From Begonia masoniana (lineage: Eukaryota; Streptophyta; Magnoliopsida; Cucurbitales; Begoniaceae): 64,000 nt of DNA. The stretch spans positions 1,275,459 to 1,339,458 of the forward strand of contig CM039504.1 in the NCBI GenBank assembly GCA_022432975.1. Reading direction: 5' to 3'. Shown piece by piece: positions 9,186-20,701 of the stretch (its first letter is position 1; every line of letters starts with the position of its first letter). The notes under the pieces are model-generated. The model made no database searches. It was not told the origin of the DNA and saw only the letters and a list, made by a program, of their open reading frames with translations. The translations under genes were made by a program, and so were the position numbers.

Positions 9186-11812
9186 GGAACCTCTTTGGTG
9201 GCAATCCTTTAGTTAACGGATCCGCGATCATAAGGTTGGTGCTTATGTGTTCAATTGACACCCTCTGTTTCTGATCTTCGTCTTTCACGGCCAAGTATTT
9301 CAATTCTATATGTTTAGCACCTTTGGAATACTTGTCGTTTTTAGAAAAGAAGACTGTTGCGGAGTTGTCACAATAAATTTTCAGCGGCTTGGCGATACTG
9401 TCAACAATTTCAAGTCCTGAAATAAAGTTTCGCAGCCATAAACCCTGAATTGTAGCCTCAAAACATGCTACAAACTCAGCCTCCATAGTGGACGTAGCAG
9501 TGACAGACTGCTTCGCACTCTTCCATGAGATTGCACCATTGGCTAAAAGGAACAAATAGCCAAACGTGGATTTTCTGGTATCTACACATCCAGCATAATC
9601 AGAATCTGAATATCCAATCACTTCCAGTTGATCAGATCGTCTATAAGTGAGCATGTGTTCCTTCGTTCTTGTAGATACCTAAGGACTTTCTTTGCAGCTT
9701 TCCAATGCTCTATGCCTGGATTACTTTGATACCGTCCCAGCATTCCGACAGCAAAACTAATGTCGGGTCTGGTACAAGTCTGTGCATACATCAAGCTGCC
9801 CACAATAGACGCATAAGGAATGTCTTTCATTTGTGTACGTTCCAATTCATTCTTTGGACATTGATTGAGATTAAACTTATCTCCTTTCTGAATTGGAACA
9901 ACACTTGCCGAACATTTTTCCATTATAAATCTCTCTAGAACTTTATTAATATAGGCTTTCTGAGACAATCCTAACAATCTTTGTGATCTATTCCGGAATA
10001 TTTCAATTCCAATCACAAAGGATGCCTCTCCCATATTTTTCATTTCAAAGTTTCTATCGAGATATTTCTTGGTTTCGTACATTAGGCCAAGATCATTAGT
10101 AGCTAGCAAGATATCATCAACATACAGAATCAAAAATATAAACTTACTCCCACTGATTTTTAGATATATACACCGATCAACGATATTTTCCTTAAATCCA
10201 AATGAGGTAATGGTATCATTAAACTTAAGATACCATTGCCGGGAAGCTTGTTTAAGTCCGTACATTGACTTCTTTAGTTTACACACCATGTGTTCTTGCC
10301 CTTTAACGACAAAACCTTCAGGTTGGTCCATATAAACTTCCTCATCTAAATTCCCATTTAAAAAGGCAATTTTCACATCCATTTGATGGAGCTCTAAATC
10401 ATAATGAGCTACCATTGCCATAATAATTCTGAAAGAATCATTTTTCGAAACAGGAGAAAAAGTTTCTTTGTAATCAATGTCATCTTTCTGAGTAAAACTT
10501 TTGGCAACAAGTCTGGCTTTATGTCGTTCGATATTGCCATTAGAGTCGCGTTTGGTCTTAAAGACCCATTTACACTCAACTCTTTTACAACCTTCAGGCA
10601 ATTCAACGAATTCCCAAACTTCATTTTGTTCCATTGATTTTAACTCATCTTTCATGGCATTTAACCATTTATCAGAATTTTCACTTTCCATGGCCTGTGA
10701 AAACGAAACTAGATCATTATCAAGTCCTAAATCATAATCGGACTCTTGAAGATAAACCACATAATCATTCGAAATAGCAGATCTTCTTTCTCTTACAGAT
10801 CTACGTAATGGTATTTCTTGTGGTTCATCTATTATAGGTTCATTCACCTCATTATGTGGAGTTTGATCATTAATTTGTTGTTCGTGTAAGTCATGGATAT
10901 TTTCAACAACTGTTGGAACAACAACTTGAGTAGAATACCCTTTTGATTTTTCTGGATAACCAATAAAAAAACCACTGGTTGTTCTTGAATCCAGTTTTCT
11001 TTCATGTGGATTATAAATTCTTACTTCTGCTGGGCAACCCCAAACATGTAGATGCCTTAAACTGGGTTTCCTACCTGTCCACAGTTCAAATGGAGTATTT
11101 GAAACTGCCTTACTAGGAACCCTGTTTAATAAATATACAGCAGTCTTTAAAGCATACATCCACAATGACAAGGGTAAAGATGAATTACTTAATATACTCC
11201 TAACCATATCCATCAAAGTACGATTAGGCCTTTCTGCAACACCATTCTGTTCTGGTGTTCCTGGCATTGTGTATTGTGCACAAATACCACGACTTTTTAG
11301 GAATTTAGCAAATGGACCTGGATGTTGTTCATTTTCATCATAACTTCCATAATATTCACCATCTCTATCAGATCTCATAATTTTCACTTTTCTATCTAAT
11401 TGTCTTTCAACCTCAGTAACAAACACTTCAAGAGCATTTATTGACTGAGATTTTTCCTTCAGTAAATAGATATAACCATAACGTGAAAAATTATCAATAA
11501 AGGTGATAAAATATCTTTCTCCACCAAAAGATGGAACATCAAAAGGACCACATATATCAGTGTGTATGATTTCAAGGAGCTGTTTGCTTCTTGTGACTAC
11601 TTTCTTACTTGTGTTTCTCGTTTGCTTTCCTTTAATACAATCAACACAAATATTTAGATCCTTAAAATCCAAATTTGGAAGAATTGATTGCTTTATCAAT
11701 CTTTCCATTCTTTCTTTGGATATATGACCTAATCGTTTATGCCACAAATTAGCAGAACATTCATTCATTATACCACGTTTCATTCCAACATTACGATGCT
11801 CAATTACAAGGG
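9186..11812 (-). pseudogene. Copia pol (integrase, RT, RNase H), inverted relative to gag
   Basis: On the minus strand from about 11812: GAG pre-integrase LWHKRLGHIS, integrase with HTDICGPF, FIDNFSRYGY and TPEQNGVAERPNRT (DDE residues present), then reverse transcriptase with WVFKTKRDSNG, ETFSPV, DVKIAFLNG and LYVDDILLA, then RNase H with YSDSDYAGC, EAEFVA and IADPLTKGLPPKRF. A one-base loss near 9676 shifts the frame between RT and RNase H. The integrase C-terminus seems to lack some tens of residues between GYPEKSKGY and STQVVVP. Protease was not found. Junction regions are about 9185-9205 and 11795-11812. Confidence 0.9.
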
Positions 11813-11863
11813 TTTCAATATATGTATCAATATAAAGTCGGATTTGATAATATTATTTGAGCC

Positions 11864-11874
11864 AAGTGGGAGAA
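11864..11874 (+). other. Polypurine tract
   Basis: AAGTGGGAGAA directly abuts the 3' LTR, as expected for plus-strand priming in a plus-oriented copia element. Together with the primer site it shows that the two ends of the element keep the normal orientation although pol is inverted. Confidence 0.85.
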
Positions 11875-12491
11875 TGTTGGGCATTCAATACCCCTTCATT
11901 ATTGTTCTGCAAAAGTCTTCTATGAAGACTCTTTGAAGACTCAACACTTTATAATGCTCACGTGATGTGACTTACGTTGTCAAAATTCTATTGGTGCACA
12001 TTTAATGATTTTAATTTGATGGAAGTTAAATAATGATGCATAAAAGAGGAATGGTCCTCTCTCTCTCTATGATAGAACCTGTGAGTTTTCTCCACTGAAA
12101 CCCACGGCTGAAGAAAAAATAGAAAGGTGAAGAGAGAAGGGAGAGAAACCATTTTATCACCTTATGGACTCAGGTAAACTTCACTTTTATGTTTTCTGTT
12201 AACGAAAGCGAGTAAAAAATCATGAGGTATGTTTCTCTCTTTCACAGTAAAGTTTCTTCTATTATTAAAAGAGAAGAAACTATTATGTACATGTAATTTT
12301 GCTTCTCTCTTTCACAGTAAAGTTTCTTCTATTATTAAAAGAGAAGAAACTATTATGTTTATGTAATTTTTACTTGCTATTAGATTTGTGAAAATCAATT
12401 GCTCTAACATCCTGAATCATGATGTTTTTCTCCATAATGAAAATTACAGATCATGGCTATAATGAAAATGATTAACGAAAATAATATTACA
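11875..12491 (+). repeat. 3' LTR of copia element
   Basis: 617 bp, collinear with the 5' LTR; I count ten substitutions (eight transitions, two transversions) and no indels. The tandem 70-bp units are at 12231-12300 and 12301-12370, and the G-box at 11959-11964. GTGAT follows at 12492-12496. Confidence 0.95.
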
Positions 12492-12496
12492 GTGAT

Positions 12497-14148
12497 GTAT
12501 ATGGAGGGGTGGTCTATTGAGAATTAACTAATATTATATAATTTAACGTGACATTTGTGCAAGTAAATTATTATTATTTTATTAAGTACACCAAAAAAGA
12601 AAGTGGGGAAGTAGAGTTTTTTTATTAAATTATGTAAAGTTCGACGTGATTTTCTAAGATTTTGAAGGAAAATTATGAGATGGGTTTGGAGAAACCGAAG
12701 ATAAGTTTTAATGTCAGTTGAATTAATTTCTAAATAGTAAATAAAATCAATCACTAATGCTCACACTAATTACTATAATTTTTTAAAAAATTTCTCTGAC
12801 AAAGTATTGTTACCAACATTAGCCCGAGATGGGCTTGGGGACAAGGAGCATATTGTGGAAAGCAAAAAAAAAGAAAAAAAAAAAAAAGAGAAAAACATTA
12901 ATTAAAATCAATAAATAAATAAGAAGTTGAGAAAAATGAGGAGACCTAGAAAGCTCAAAATTATTGTTAAATTAAATTGGGTTACCATAAAATTAAATAG
13001 GGTAGATTGCAAAATAAATTATGGACATTTGTTTAATTTAAACTTTAAAACTTGTTTTTAATAAAATAAATCTCAAATTTTAGAAAATGTTCAACTTAAA
13101 TACTGAATTTGTTTTGGGATAAAATATAAAATAAATAACTAAAATTTATTTTAGAACAAAATAAATCTTAAATTTTAAGAACGTTAAACTTAAACCCTGA
13201 TTTTTTTTAATAAAATAAATTTCAAACTTTCATCGTGAACAAATTAGGCCCTACCTAATTTTACTCTTATTGAAATTAAATCAAACTAATATTATAATAT
13301 TTATTACTTGTAATTGTAAAAGTTAATAAAATCTAAACAAAATTAGCTCAAATTGAGTCTAAATCAATTAAAACTAATTAAAAATTGAGTCCAAACTGGC
13401 TCCAACTAAATCTAAAAAAAAAAAAAAATCAAGTTGAAATTGAATTGGAATCAAATTTAATAAAAAAATCAAATTGATATTAATTTTGTTCACTATATAA
13501 ATTTTAAATTTTCATTTTGTTCAAAAAAACTAATATTTGAGTTGAAAAAATCTGAAGTTCACGTCGTTTAAAAAATTCAAAAATTAAGATGATTGGACAC
13601 TTAAAAATTCAGAGTTTAATACATGCTTTTAAGCAAACAAATAAATAAAGATATAGCTCGTGGATAAATACCGAACAAAAAAATTCGATATTTTATAGGT
13701 TAAAGTGAGTTTATTTTGTGTGAGTTTGGATCTAGTTTTTCAGCATAAAAAGAGTTGGATTCTTCAAACACCCACTATTGTTTTTCTGATTTAATTTGTT
13801 TGGAAGGGAAATGACAATTGGGAGGGCTAACATCAGTCAACATCGCCACAGCCATCGGAGATTAATGCTATCAATCACTTCAATTTTACTTTTCAAACAG
13901 TACCATTAATAAAGACATGACATGGTCTTAGCCTTTGGAAATTACTACACTTTTCTTTTTTTATATAGAAAAAAGTAAATTTGAAGGAGAAAGAGGGTGA
14001 GTGATTGGTGTTGACGAACTAGTGGTAAATTGACATCAGTTGTACAAAGATGGGTGGACTCTTTTAGAAAATTTATTTAGTCGTAACATATCTATGCAAC
14101 GAGATCAGAAATTGCTTTACCACTTCGAGTAGTTTACACAGGATTTTG
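12497..14148. other. Intergenic, AT-rich with degenerate repeats
   Basis: No gene. Between about 12980 and 13640 variants of a motif containing AATAAATCTCAAATTTTA recur several times with heavy divergence, suggesting an old, decayed tandem or transposon-derived repeat. The stretch nearest 14148 is the upstream region of the auxin carrier gene. Confidence 0.4.
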
Positions 14149-14157
14149 CTTTATAAG
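14149..14157 (+). promoter_or_regulatory. Candidate TATA box of the LAX gene
   Basis: GCTTTATAAGTG at about 14147-14158. A 5' leader would follow, with a plausible leader intron from the donor CTGTAAGT near 14351 to the acceptor TTGGCAG ending at 14746, ten bases before the ATG. Confidence 0.45.
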
Positions 14158-14756
14158 TGCCGCTATCCACTTCAAAAATGGCCTCAAACTGCGTGAGAGG
14201 GAGTCCTATCTGCAATTTACTGCAGAAAAACACAGAGACGTAGAACGAGGAAGAGAGCTACTTACTTCTCTATCCTCTAAGCCCAGAAAGATCACCAAGA
14301 AAAGCAGTTCAAAATTAGCTTTTACGAAGAAACTGCCAATTTTTTGCTTGCTGTAAGTCTGTTTCTCACTGACAAAGAAAGCTGCGTTGAAGGGGGGTGT
14401 TTTGTTTGGAGAAGCAAGAGCCTAGCCTTGATGAAAATTAGGGAGTTATTATTCGTGATTATCAAATAGGTGGTCATTAATCAAGAACAAACCTAACGAG
14501 AAAAGCTGAAGTTTGAGGCCAATACATGTTTCCAATTTATTTGATAAGGGTCCCTCGTTTGAATTAATAAGTTCCATTAATTCCTCTGTTACAGGTTGGA
14601 TGGAGACTGGAGAGTTCGTTTTGACTATTTATTCATACTCAATTTTCATTTGCTGCATTTATTTCCATTCGGCGTTTCTTAGAATTGTGAGCGTTACATG
14701 TATTTTCCCAATAATAATTAGTATCATCCTCTCTCTGTGTTGGCAGACCTGCAAAA

Positions 14757-16844
14757 ATGGCACCTCAGACAGCGGCGGAGAAAGCCATTGCAGCCAGCCT
14801 TAACCAGAGGAATGGAGAAGAAGAAAGAGAGGAGGAGAAGGCAGATGAATCCTTTTTTACCCTTAAAACTCTTGTTTGGCATGGTGGTTCTGTCTATGAT
14901 GCCTGGTTTAATTGTGCTTCTAATCAGGTACCCAAAATCCATATCCAGAACTAAACTTACTCCCACACAAAATTAACCCAGAAACTCTCTCTCTCTCTCT
15001 GGGTTTTACAGGTTGCTCAGGTTCTGCTAACGCTGCCATACTCTTTCGCTCAACTGGGTATGCTCTCAGGCATTATGCTCCAAATCTTCTATGGTTTAAT
15101 TGGAAGCTGGACTGCGTATTTAATCAGCGTTCTGTACATCGAATATCGAAGCCGGAAGCAAAAAGAAAATGTCAGCTTCGAAAACCATATCATTCAGGTT
15201 AGAATCCCATGAAAACAGCACCAATTTAACACAAATCATACGCAAAACCAAAAAAAAGAAACAAAAACTACAGTCTCAAGACGCGGTTAATTTCTATGAT
15301 CAGTGGTACGAAGTGCTGGATGGTCTTCTGGGGCCTTACTGGAAAGCTTTAGGATTGGCATTCAATTGCACTTTACTCCTCTTTGGCTCTGTCATCCAGC
15401 TTATCGCCTGTGCGAGGTCCTTTTTCCTCCATTTTTCTGGCTAGCGTTTTCGTCCATGGCCGGCTCCGTTCAAATTATTAATCTTTTTGGTTTTTTATGC
15501 AGTAATATTTACTACATAAATGACAAATTAGATAAACGGACATGGACGTACATATTTGGAGCTTGCTGTGCCACCACTGTGTTCATTCCCTCTTACCACA
15601 ACTACAGGATTTGGTCATTTCTTGGGCTTGGAATGACAACCTACACTGCCTGGTATTTGACGATCGCTGCTTTTCTTCATGGCCAGGTGATTGAATTTAC
15701 GTCAACCGTCCTGATCTTGTCCTCATTTTCTCCTTTCTTTTTCTTTCTTCTTATAAATTCTTTTTGCAGGTTAAGGGTGTGAAACATTCTGGCGCAACTG
15801 GATTAGTTTCGTATTTTACAGGAGCAACTAACATACTTTACACCTTCGGTGGCCATGCCATCACTGTGTAAGCTTTTTCTGTCGGTTTCTTCGCCATCAT
15901 TGTAACAGAGGACTACTGAAAGATGTTTTTTTTTTACTTGCAGGGAAATCATGCATGCAATGTGGAAGCCTCAGAAATTCAAATATATATATCTCTTCGC
16001 CACAATTTACGTCCTTACTTTAACTCTTCCGTCGGCTGCTTCTGTTTACTGGGCCTTCGGCGACCAACTTCTAACCCACTCCAACGCCTTCTCTCTCCTA
16101 CCTCGCAGTCGCTGGCGCGACACTGGTGTCATTCTGATGCTCATTCATCAGGTTCGTATCTCTGCCCTTCTTCCCCAAAAAAACAAAATAATCTCCTGAA
16201 TCTTCACCTTTCTCATCTGAAAAGTGAGAATTTCATGGGAAAACGACGAGGAAATAGAAGTGTTCATAAAGTGTTTGTGTTAATGCCTGTGTGACAGTTT
16301 ATCACATTTGGGTTTGCTTGTACGCCGTTGTATTTCGTGTGGGAGAAATTGATAGGCGTGCATGGGACAAAGAGTATCTGTCGAAGAGCAGTTGCCCGTT
16401 TGCCTGTGGTTATACCCATATGGTTTTTTGCCATAATTTTCCCTTTCTTTGGCCCCATTAACTCTGCCGTTGGAGCCCTTCTTGTTAGCTTCTCCGTCTA
16501 CATCATTCCCTCTCTTGCTCACATGCTCACCTACAGATCTGCCTCGGCCAGACAGGTACAGAGATTTCTTCGTCTTAGTGGTCGAGCACAAAAAATAAAA
16601 AATTATGTCACTGGTTGTTTTTTTTCTATTTGTAATGCAGAATGCAGTGGAAAAACCTCCATTGTTCATGAGGAGCTGGACGGCCATGTATGTTATGAAC
16701 ACATTTGTGGTGGTTTGGGTTTTAGTGGTTGGTTTTGGACTAGGAGGGTGGGCTAGTCTCTCTAATTTCATTAGACAGATCGACACTTTCGGGCTCTTCG
16801 CCAAGTGCTATCAATGCCCCCCTCACCCCTCCCCTAATCACTGA
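14757..16844 (+). CDS. LAX3: AUX1/LAX-family auxin influx carrier
   Basis: Eight coding exons (14757-14927, 15012-15197, 15304-15416, 15503-15686, 15770-15867, 15944-16151, 16298-16555, 16641-16844) join in phase with GT-AG introns to give 473 residues, normal for AUX/LAX amino-acid/auxin permeases. An acidic cytosolic N-terminus precedes the conserved core: WHGGSVYDAWFNCASNQVAQ, LIACASNIYYINDKLDKRTW, IFGACCATTVFIPSYHNYRI, GATNILYTFGGHAITVEIMH, QFITFGFACTPLYFVWEKLI and the signature end IDTFGLFAKCYQCPPH. The protein imports auxin with protons at the plasma membrane. Residues around the sixth to eighth exons look closest to LAX3 (RDTGVILMLIHQF, EKLIGVHGTKS), but that paralogue call is from memory. 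A probable intron lies in the 5' leader. Confidence 0.96.
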
Positions 16845-18748
16845 CTCGTTTCAAGTAGATCTACAATCCACAGGGAAATAATGGACATTGCAATTCAATC
16901 ATGGGAGTGAGTGATGCGTCAATTCTCTTTTTATTGAATCATTTTCCTTACTTTTTTATATGTCGCCTTCATCTAAAAGAGGCGCTTTAGATAAGTTCCA
17001 CTGTTTTTTTTTTCTTTTGGAAATATTGCCTTTTATCGATTGTCGATGGCTCGAAATGTCACCATCTTCAAAACGTGTTATGTTGTGACTGTATGTTTTA
17101 TAGCATAATAGTGCAATATGAAATAACACTTGACTTTTCCCATTTAAATCATAAGAAATGAGGAAAAGAGGGATTGAATGGCATAAATCTGATTTTTTTT
17201 TTTTTTTTAAACCAATTTAAACAATCATCATGAACCGGACCAGTTTCTTTCCTGCTCGGTTTGATTGTCGTAACCGGATTGAACCTGGTCGCTTGTCAAC
17301 ACGTTTGGTTGACGCTGGATTTGCAACGAAATGAAAGAAACCAATAATGTCATTTGCAGCGAAGAACGGAAATATCGACACGCGAGTATATGAAAACGAT
17401 GGAACGGCTCTTGTTTTCACTCGCTCTTGCACCGCCTGAGAGAGAGAGATGTATTATTAGAGCTCTAATCCTGTCACAGCAGCTGTTTTATAGTGCCTAT
17501 GACAGATTATTATAGAAGAGTTTTTTCGGTTTTAAAATGTACTTTCTGTAATTGAACAGCCACAACAGCTGAATGAATCTGTTAAGATTCCAAATGACAT
17601 AATTGAAGTTCTTAAGAACCATGGTTTTGTTTTGATACTTACTTTGTGACAAGCCAAGATCCTGTGAGGTGAGATCAGATTTATACCATAGCTCTTTCCA
17701 CTCCCTTGTAGTTTTTGTTTCTTAGTCAGACAATCATCTTGAGGAAGAAAGCTGGAAACAACGGCTCATGTACAAGGAATTTTTTGTTTTGTCTGTACTG
17801 GAAAATTTTCACGGATATACTTAACACATTTAAAGACTCCTACAAAAATTGAATAGAAAGTGAAATTTTTTTTATTCGATGCACATGCTTGAAGATACGT
17901 TTTTTCGCCAGGTAGCCTGGGCAGTACTTTAATCTCAAAGATACGTTTCTACTACTCTTGCCATTATATTTTCAGGTACCTTTATGGCAGGGTGAAGCTT
18001 TGTTCAAATGAAACTTGCGAGGGCAGGCTGCTAAAAAGAGAATGCAGGTTTGTTCTCTTTCAAGTGCTTCACTTTGTCTTGTAACCATGAAAGGATAAAT
18101 TTGGGGCTCGGTATAAACTTTTCCTTATAATTAATCCTTACAACCAGAGACAACTGGTAGTTTTTTAGCTTGTGAACTTAATTGTGTTTGTGCTAATATT
18201 ATAGATGGGATTTATGGTTGAAGTGGCATTACCTTTAAGCTGTTCCAAACGGTTTGTTGCTGTAGCTTTTGCCTTGCTCACTGTCTTCAGATTGCTTCTC
18301 AGAAATGTACCTGAATTGCCGTCCAACATAATGTGCGCAGTTTTCTCTTTTGTTTTCCATTGCAGTAATATAACTTGTTAAGAATTGTCTCCCTGGAGCT
18401 CTTGTGACAGCTCTAATGTCTTGCAGGACAGGAAGTTAGCAACATATCTTTTGCAAAAAACACAGGAGTGAAGCTTGGGCTACCACATTTTGTGCCTAGT
18501 TGGCAGGTGAAATATATGGACCTGTGATTGTCCATTTTTCGTTTATTAATACGCCTAAATGTGAAAAAAAAAAATACTTATTTTGGGTGCTAGTGTTTAA
18601 TTAGAGAATGCAGAAAACATTGTTTGTTTCCCTCGTGTACGAGCGTAGCCATGAAGCATCTTCCCAATTGCCATATTCTTGAGCATCTAAAGAAAAGGAT
18701 TTCTTGCAACTTTTTGGTTAATTTTAATTTCTATTTCGATTAATCATG
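16845..18748. other. Intergenic, possible unrecognised spliced transcript
   Basis: After the LAX 3' untranslated region there is no long ORF. Several short open segments end at good splice signals: about 17560-17670 (CAG acceptor, GAG/GTGAGA donor), 17976-18048 (CAG acceptor, CAG/GTTTGT donor) and 18426-18508 (GCAG acceptor, CAG/GTGAAA donor; residues GQEVSNISFAKNTGVKLGLP). I do not recognise the peptides and cannot join them into a gene. Confidence 0.3.
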
Positions 18749-18753
18749 ATGGT

Positions 18754-20696
18754 TGTGACGACCCCGGCCCGCCAGGGCCGCCACGGGACGGGAACGGGAC
18801 TTTGACTTCGACTTAAACTAGACTCCGACATTTTAGACGTAAAATTTTCGACTTTTTGAAACTCTTGAACGTTTCAAATGGCAAAACATAAAATTGACAT
18901 AAAATGGGAGACTTAAAATGGAAAACATAAGAAAAACTGGAAGACTTAAGCTGGAAGACAGAATTGGATGACTGCAGAAATGGACGACTGCATAACTGGA
19001 CTACTGCAGAAATGGACTACTGCAGAACTGGACTACTGCAAAAATGGACGACAATTTATAGAACAGAATGAACGATTGTTTTAAATAACAGAATTGACAA
19101 CTGTTTACATAACATAATGGACGACTGTTTACATAACATAATGGACAACTGTTTAAAGAACATAATGGACAACTGTTTTAAAGAACAGAATGGACGACTG
19201 TTTTAAAGAACATAATGGACGACTGATTTCTTTTGACACAAAAAGCTTCAAGCCCCAAAAACCCGATTCAAAACGTAATTTTAGACATGTTGGAAAACAT
19301 GACAGAGTTCAAGAAAATCTAACTGCATGGATCGCTCTAAAACTCGAGACAATCCATGCTCAATCTAAAAGAGAAAAGATTCCAAACAATTCCAGTATAT
19401 TTCAAGAAAATTACAACTGTCAGAACATAGATTTTAAAATATCAACATAATTCCTATACATCACATGAATCCCAAAACTGTACAAACTCGACATACACTT
19501 CAAAACTAAACCCCCAAAGGTCAAAATGCGTCTGACTGCCGCAACCAACCCCACGAGCTCGTCCCGCCAATTGCACATACTCGTCGGCCTAAGGCACAAA
19601 GTCCTCATCCGGAGGATCCATACCTACAACAGGGAGTTCAACTATGAGCCTAGAGCTCAGTAAGGACATACAATGCAGTGATGCATATGCTATGCATGAA
19701 CTTTTGAAATACATGAACATTACTTTATATTACATTCAAGTGGACAGGAGGTATAAGTGGAGCTTATAGAGGAACTGGCGCAACAGGAGTACACAACAGG
19801 TACATAACAGGAGTGCACAACAGGCACGTAACAGGAATACATAACAGGTACATAACAAGATGTCAGTCCCCGTCCCACACTTAACCGTACATTACATTAC
19901 AGGTTTTATCTTTCTTAACTTCAAAACAAATGCATAAAACATTTACATGACTTTCAAGAAAACGTGTATACATGAACATATACAGTGCTGAAACGTAATT
20001 TGAACAGGCGGCAGAATAACAAAGAAAGACATAGAACAAAACACATTTAACTTAGAGCGTAATTTACAACCTAACTACCCGACAACAACCCTGATAAACA
20101 AAAACCTAGTATCTCCGTGATATAGGGCCTTAAGGGCCAACTTATACGCATGAACTTACCTGATGTTCGTAAAGTTGAAATCTTGCACGTAAGTCCTCGG
20201 TGATTCACAAACCTATATCATATATAACCCGACCATTAACCCTAAACTTCAACAAAACTAAGGAATAACTAACCTAAACTTGCTAACTAACGTAAAAGGA
20301 TACCTTTACTGGAGGAAACAGGAGAAGACAGAGTTTTGGAATTTGTCGCACTTCGTCTGGAAGAGAGAAAACAGAGAGAAGAGGAAATGGAAGGTTTCAA
20401 GTAGGAGAGAAGAGAAGGGAGGAAGAGAGATGGATGAACATGGCTCCTTCACAAGTTGAACATGTGTCAAGCCCTCATTGGCTCCCTCCAACTACCTTAA
20501 TTGCCTTCCCATATTGTCTTTCCATTGGTTTCTAACTAAATCGTTAATTAGTTCGTCGATTCGGTCACTCCGAAACTCTCTCTTTCTATTAAACACTCCG
20601 ACAAATTCCACTAAAACATTCATTGTATTAATATCAAATTAATCCCGTTTAATAATTAGGGGAATAATTACATGGCCAAAAATGCCGGGTGTTACA
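18754..20696. mobile_element. Solo LTR of 1,943 bp with ATGGT target duplication
   Basis: Starts TGTGACGACCCCGGC and ends GCCGGGTGTTACA, imperfectly inverted TG...CA termini, flanked by ATGGT at 18749-18753 and 20697-20701. There is no second copy, internal domain or coding frame, so this is a recombined solo LTR. Its size suggests a Ty3/gypsy family, which is an inference. Inside are a five-unit 16-bp tandem array (18966-19045), a 24-25 bp array of about six units (19067-19226) and a short array of ACAGG-containing units (about 19785-19860). Confidence 0.85.
18966..19226. repeat. Two adjacent short tandem arrays inside the solo LTR
   Basis: 18966-19045 holds five 16-bp units of the type GGACTACTGCAGAAAT with a few substitutions. 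19067-19226 holds about six and a half 24-25 bp units of the type AATGGACGACTGTTT plus a variable ACATAACAT or TAAAGAACA(T/G) part. Both share the core GGAC(G/T)ACTG, so one probably derived from the other. Confidence 0.8.
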
Positions 20697-20701
20697 ATGG
20701 T

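Larger units (their letters stand above)
6075..12491 (+). mobile_element. Ty1/copia LTR retrotransposon with inverted pol and nested TRIM
   Basis: A full-length element of 6,417 bp. Two 617-bp LTRs (6075-6691 and 11875-12491) begin TGTTGG and end ACA, and are flanked by the 5-bp target duplication GTGAT (6070-6074 and 12492-12496). The primer-binding site and polypurine tract both lie in plus orientation. Gag (7333-7912 and 8918 to about 9185) is on the plus strand and is interrupted by a 1,000-bp Cassandra-type TRIM, but the GAG pre-integrase, integrase, reverse transcriptase and RNase H region is on the minus strand. I count ten LTR mismatches in 617 bp (1.6 percent), so the insertion is young. 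No gag zinc knuckle or protease was found. The element cannot be autonomous as it stands. Confidence 0.93.

Noticed and set aside
14513..14803. 96-codon ORF as an N-terminal extension of the auxin carrier
   Set aside because: It reads across the 5' leader intron in a different frame from the carrier.
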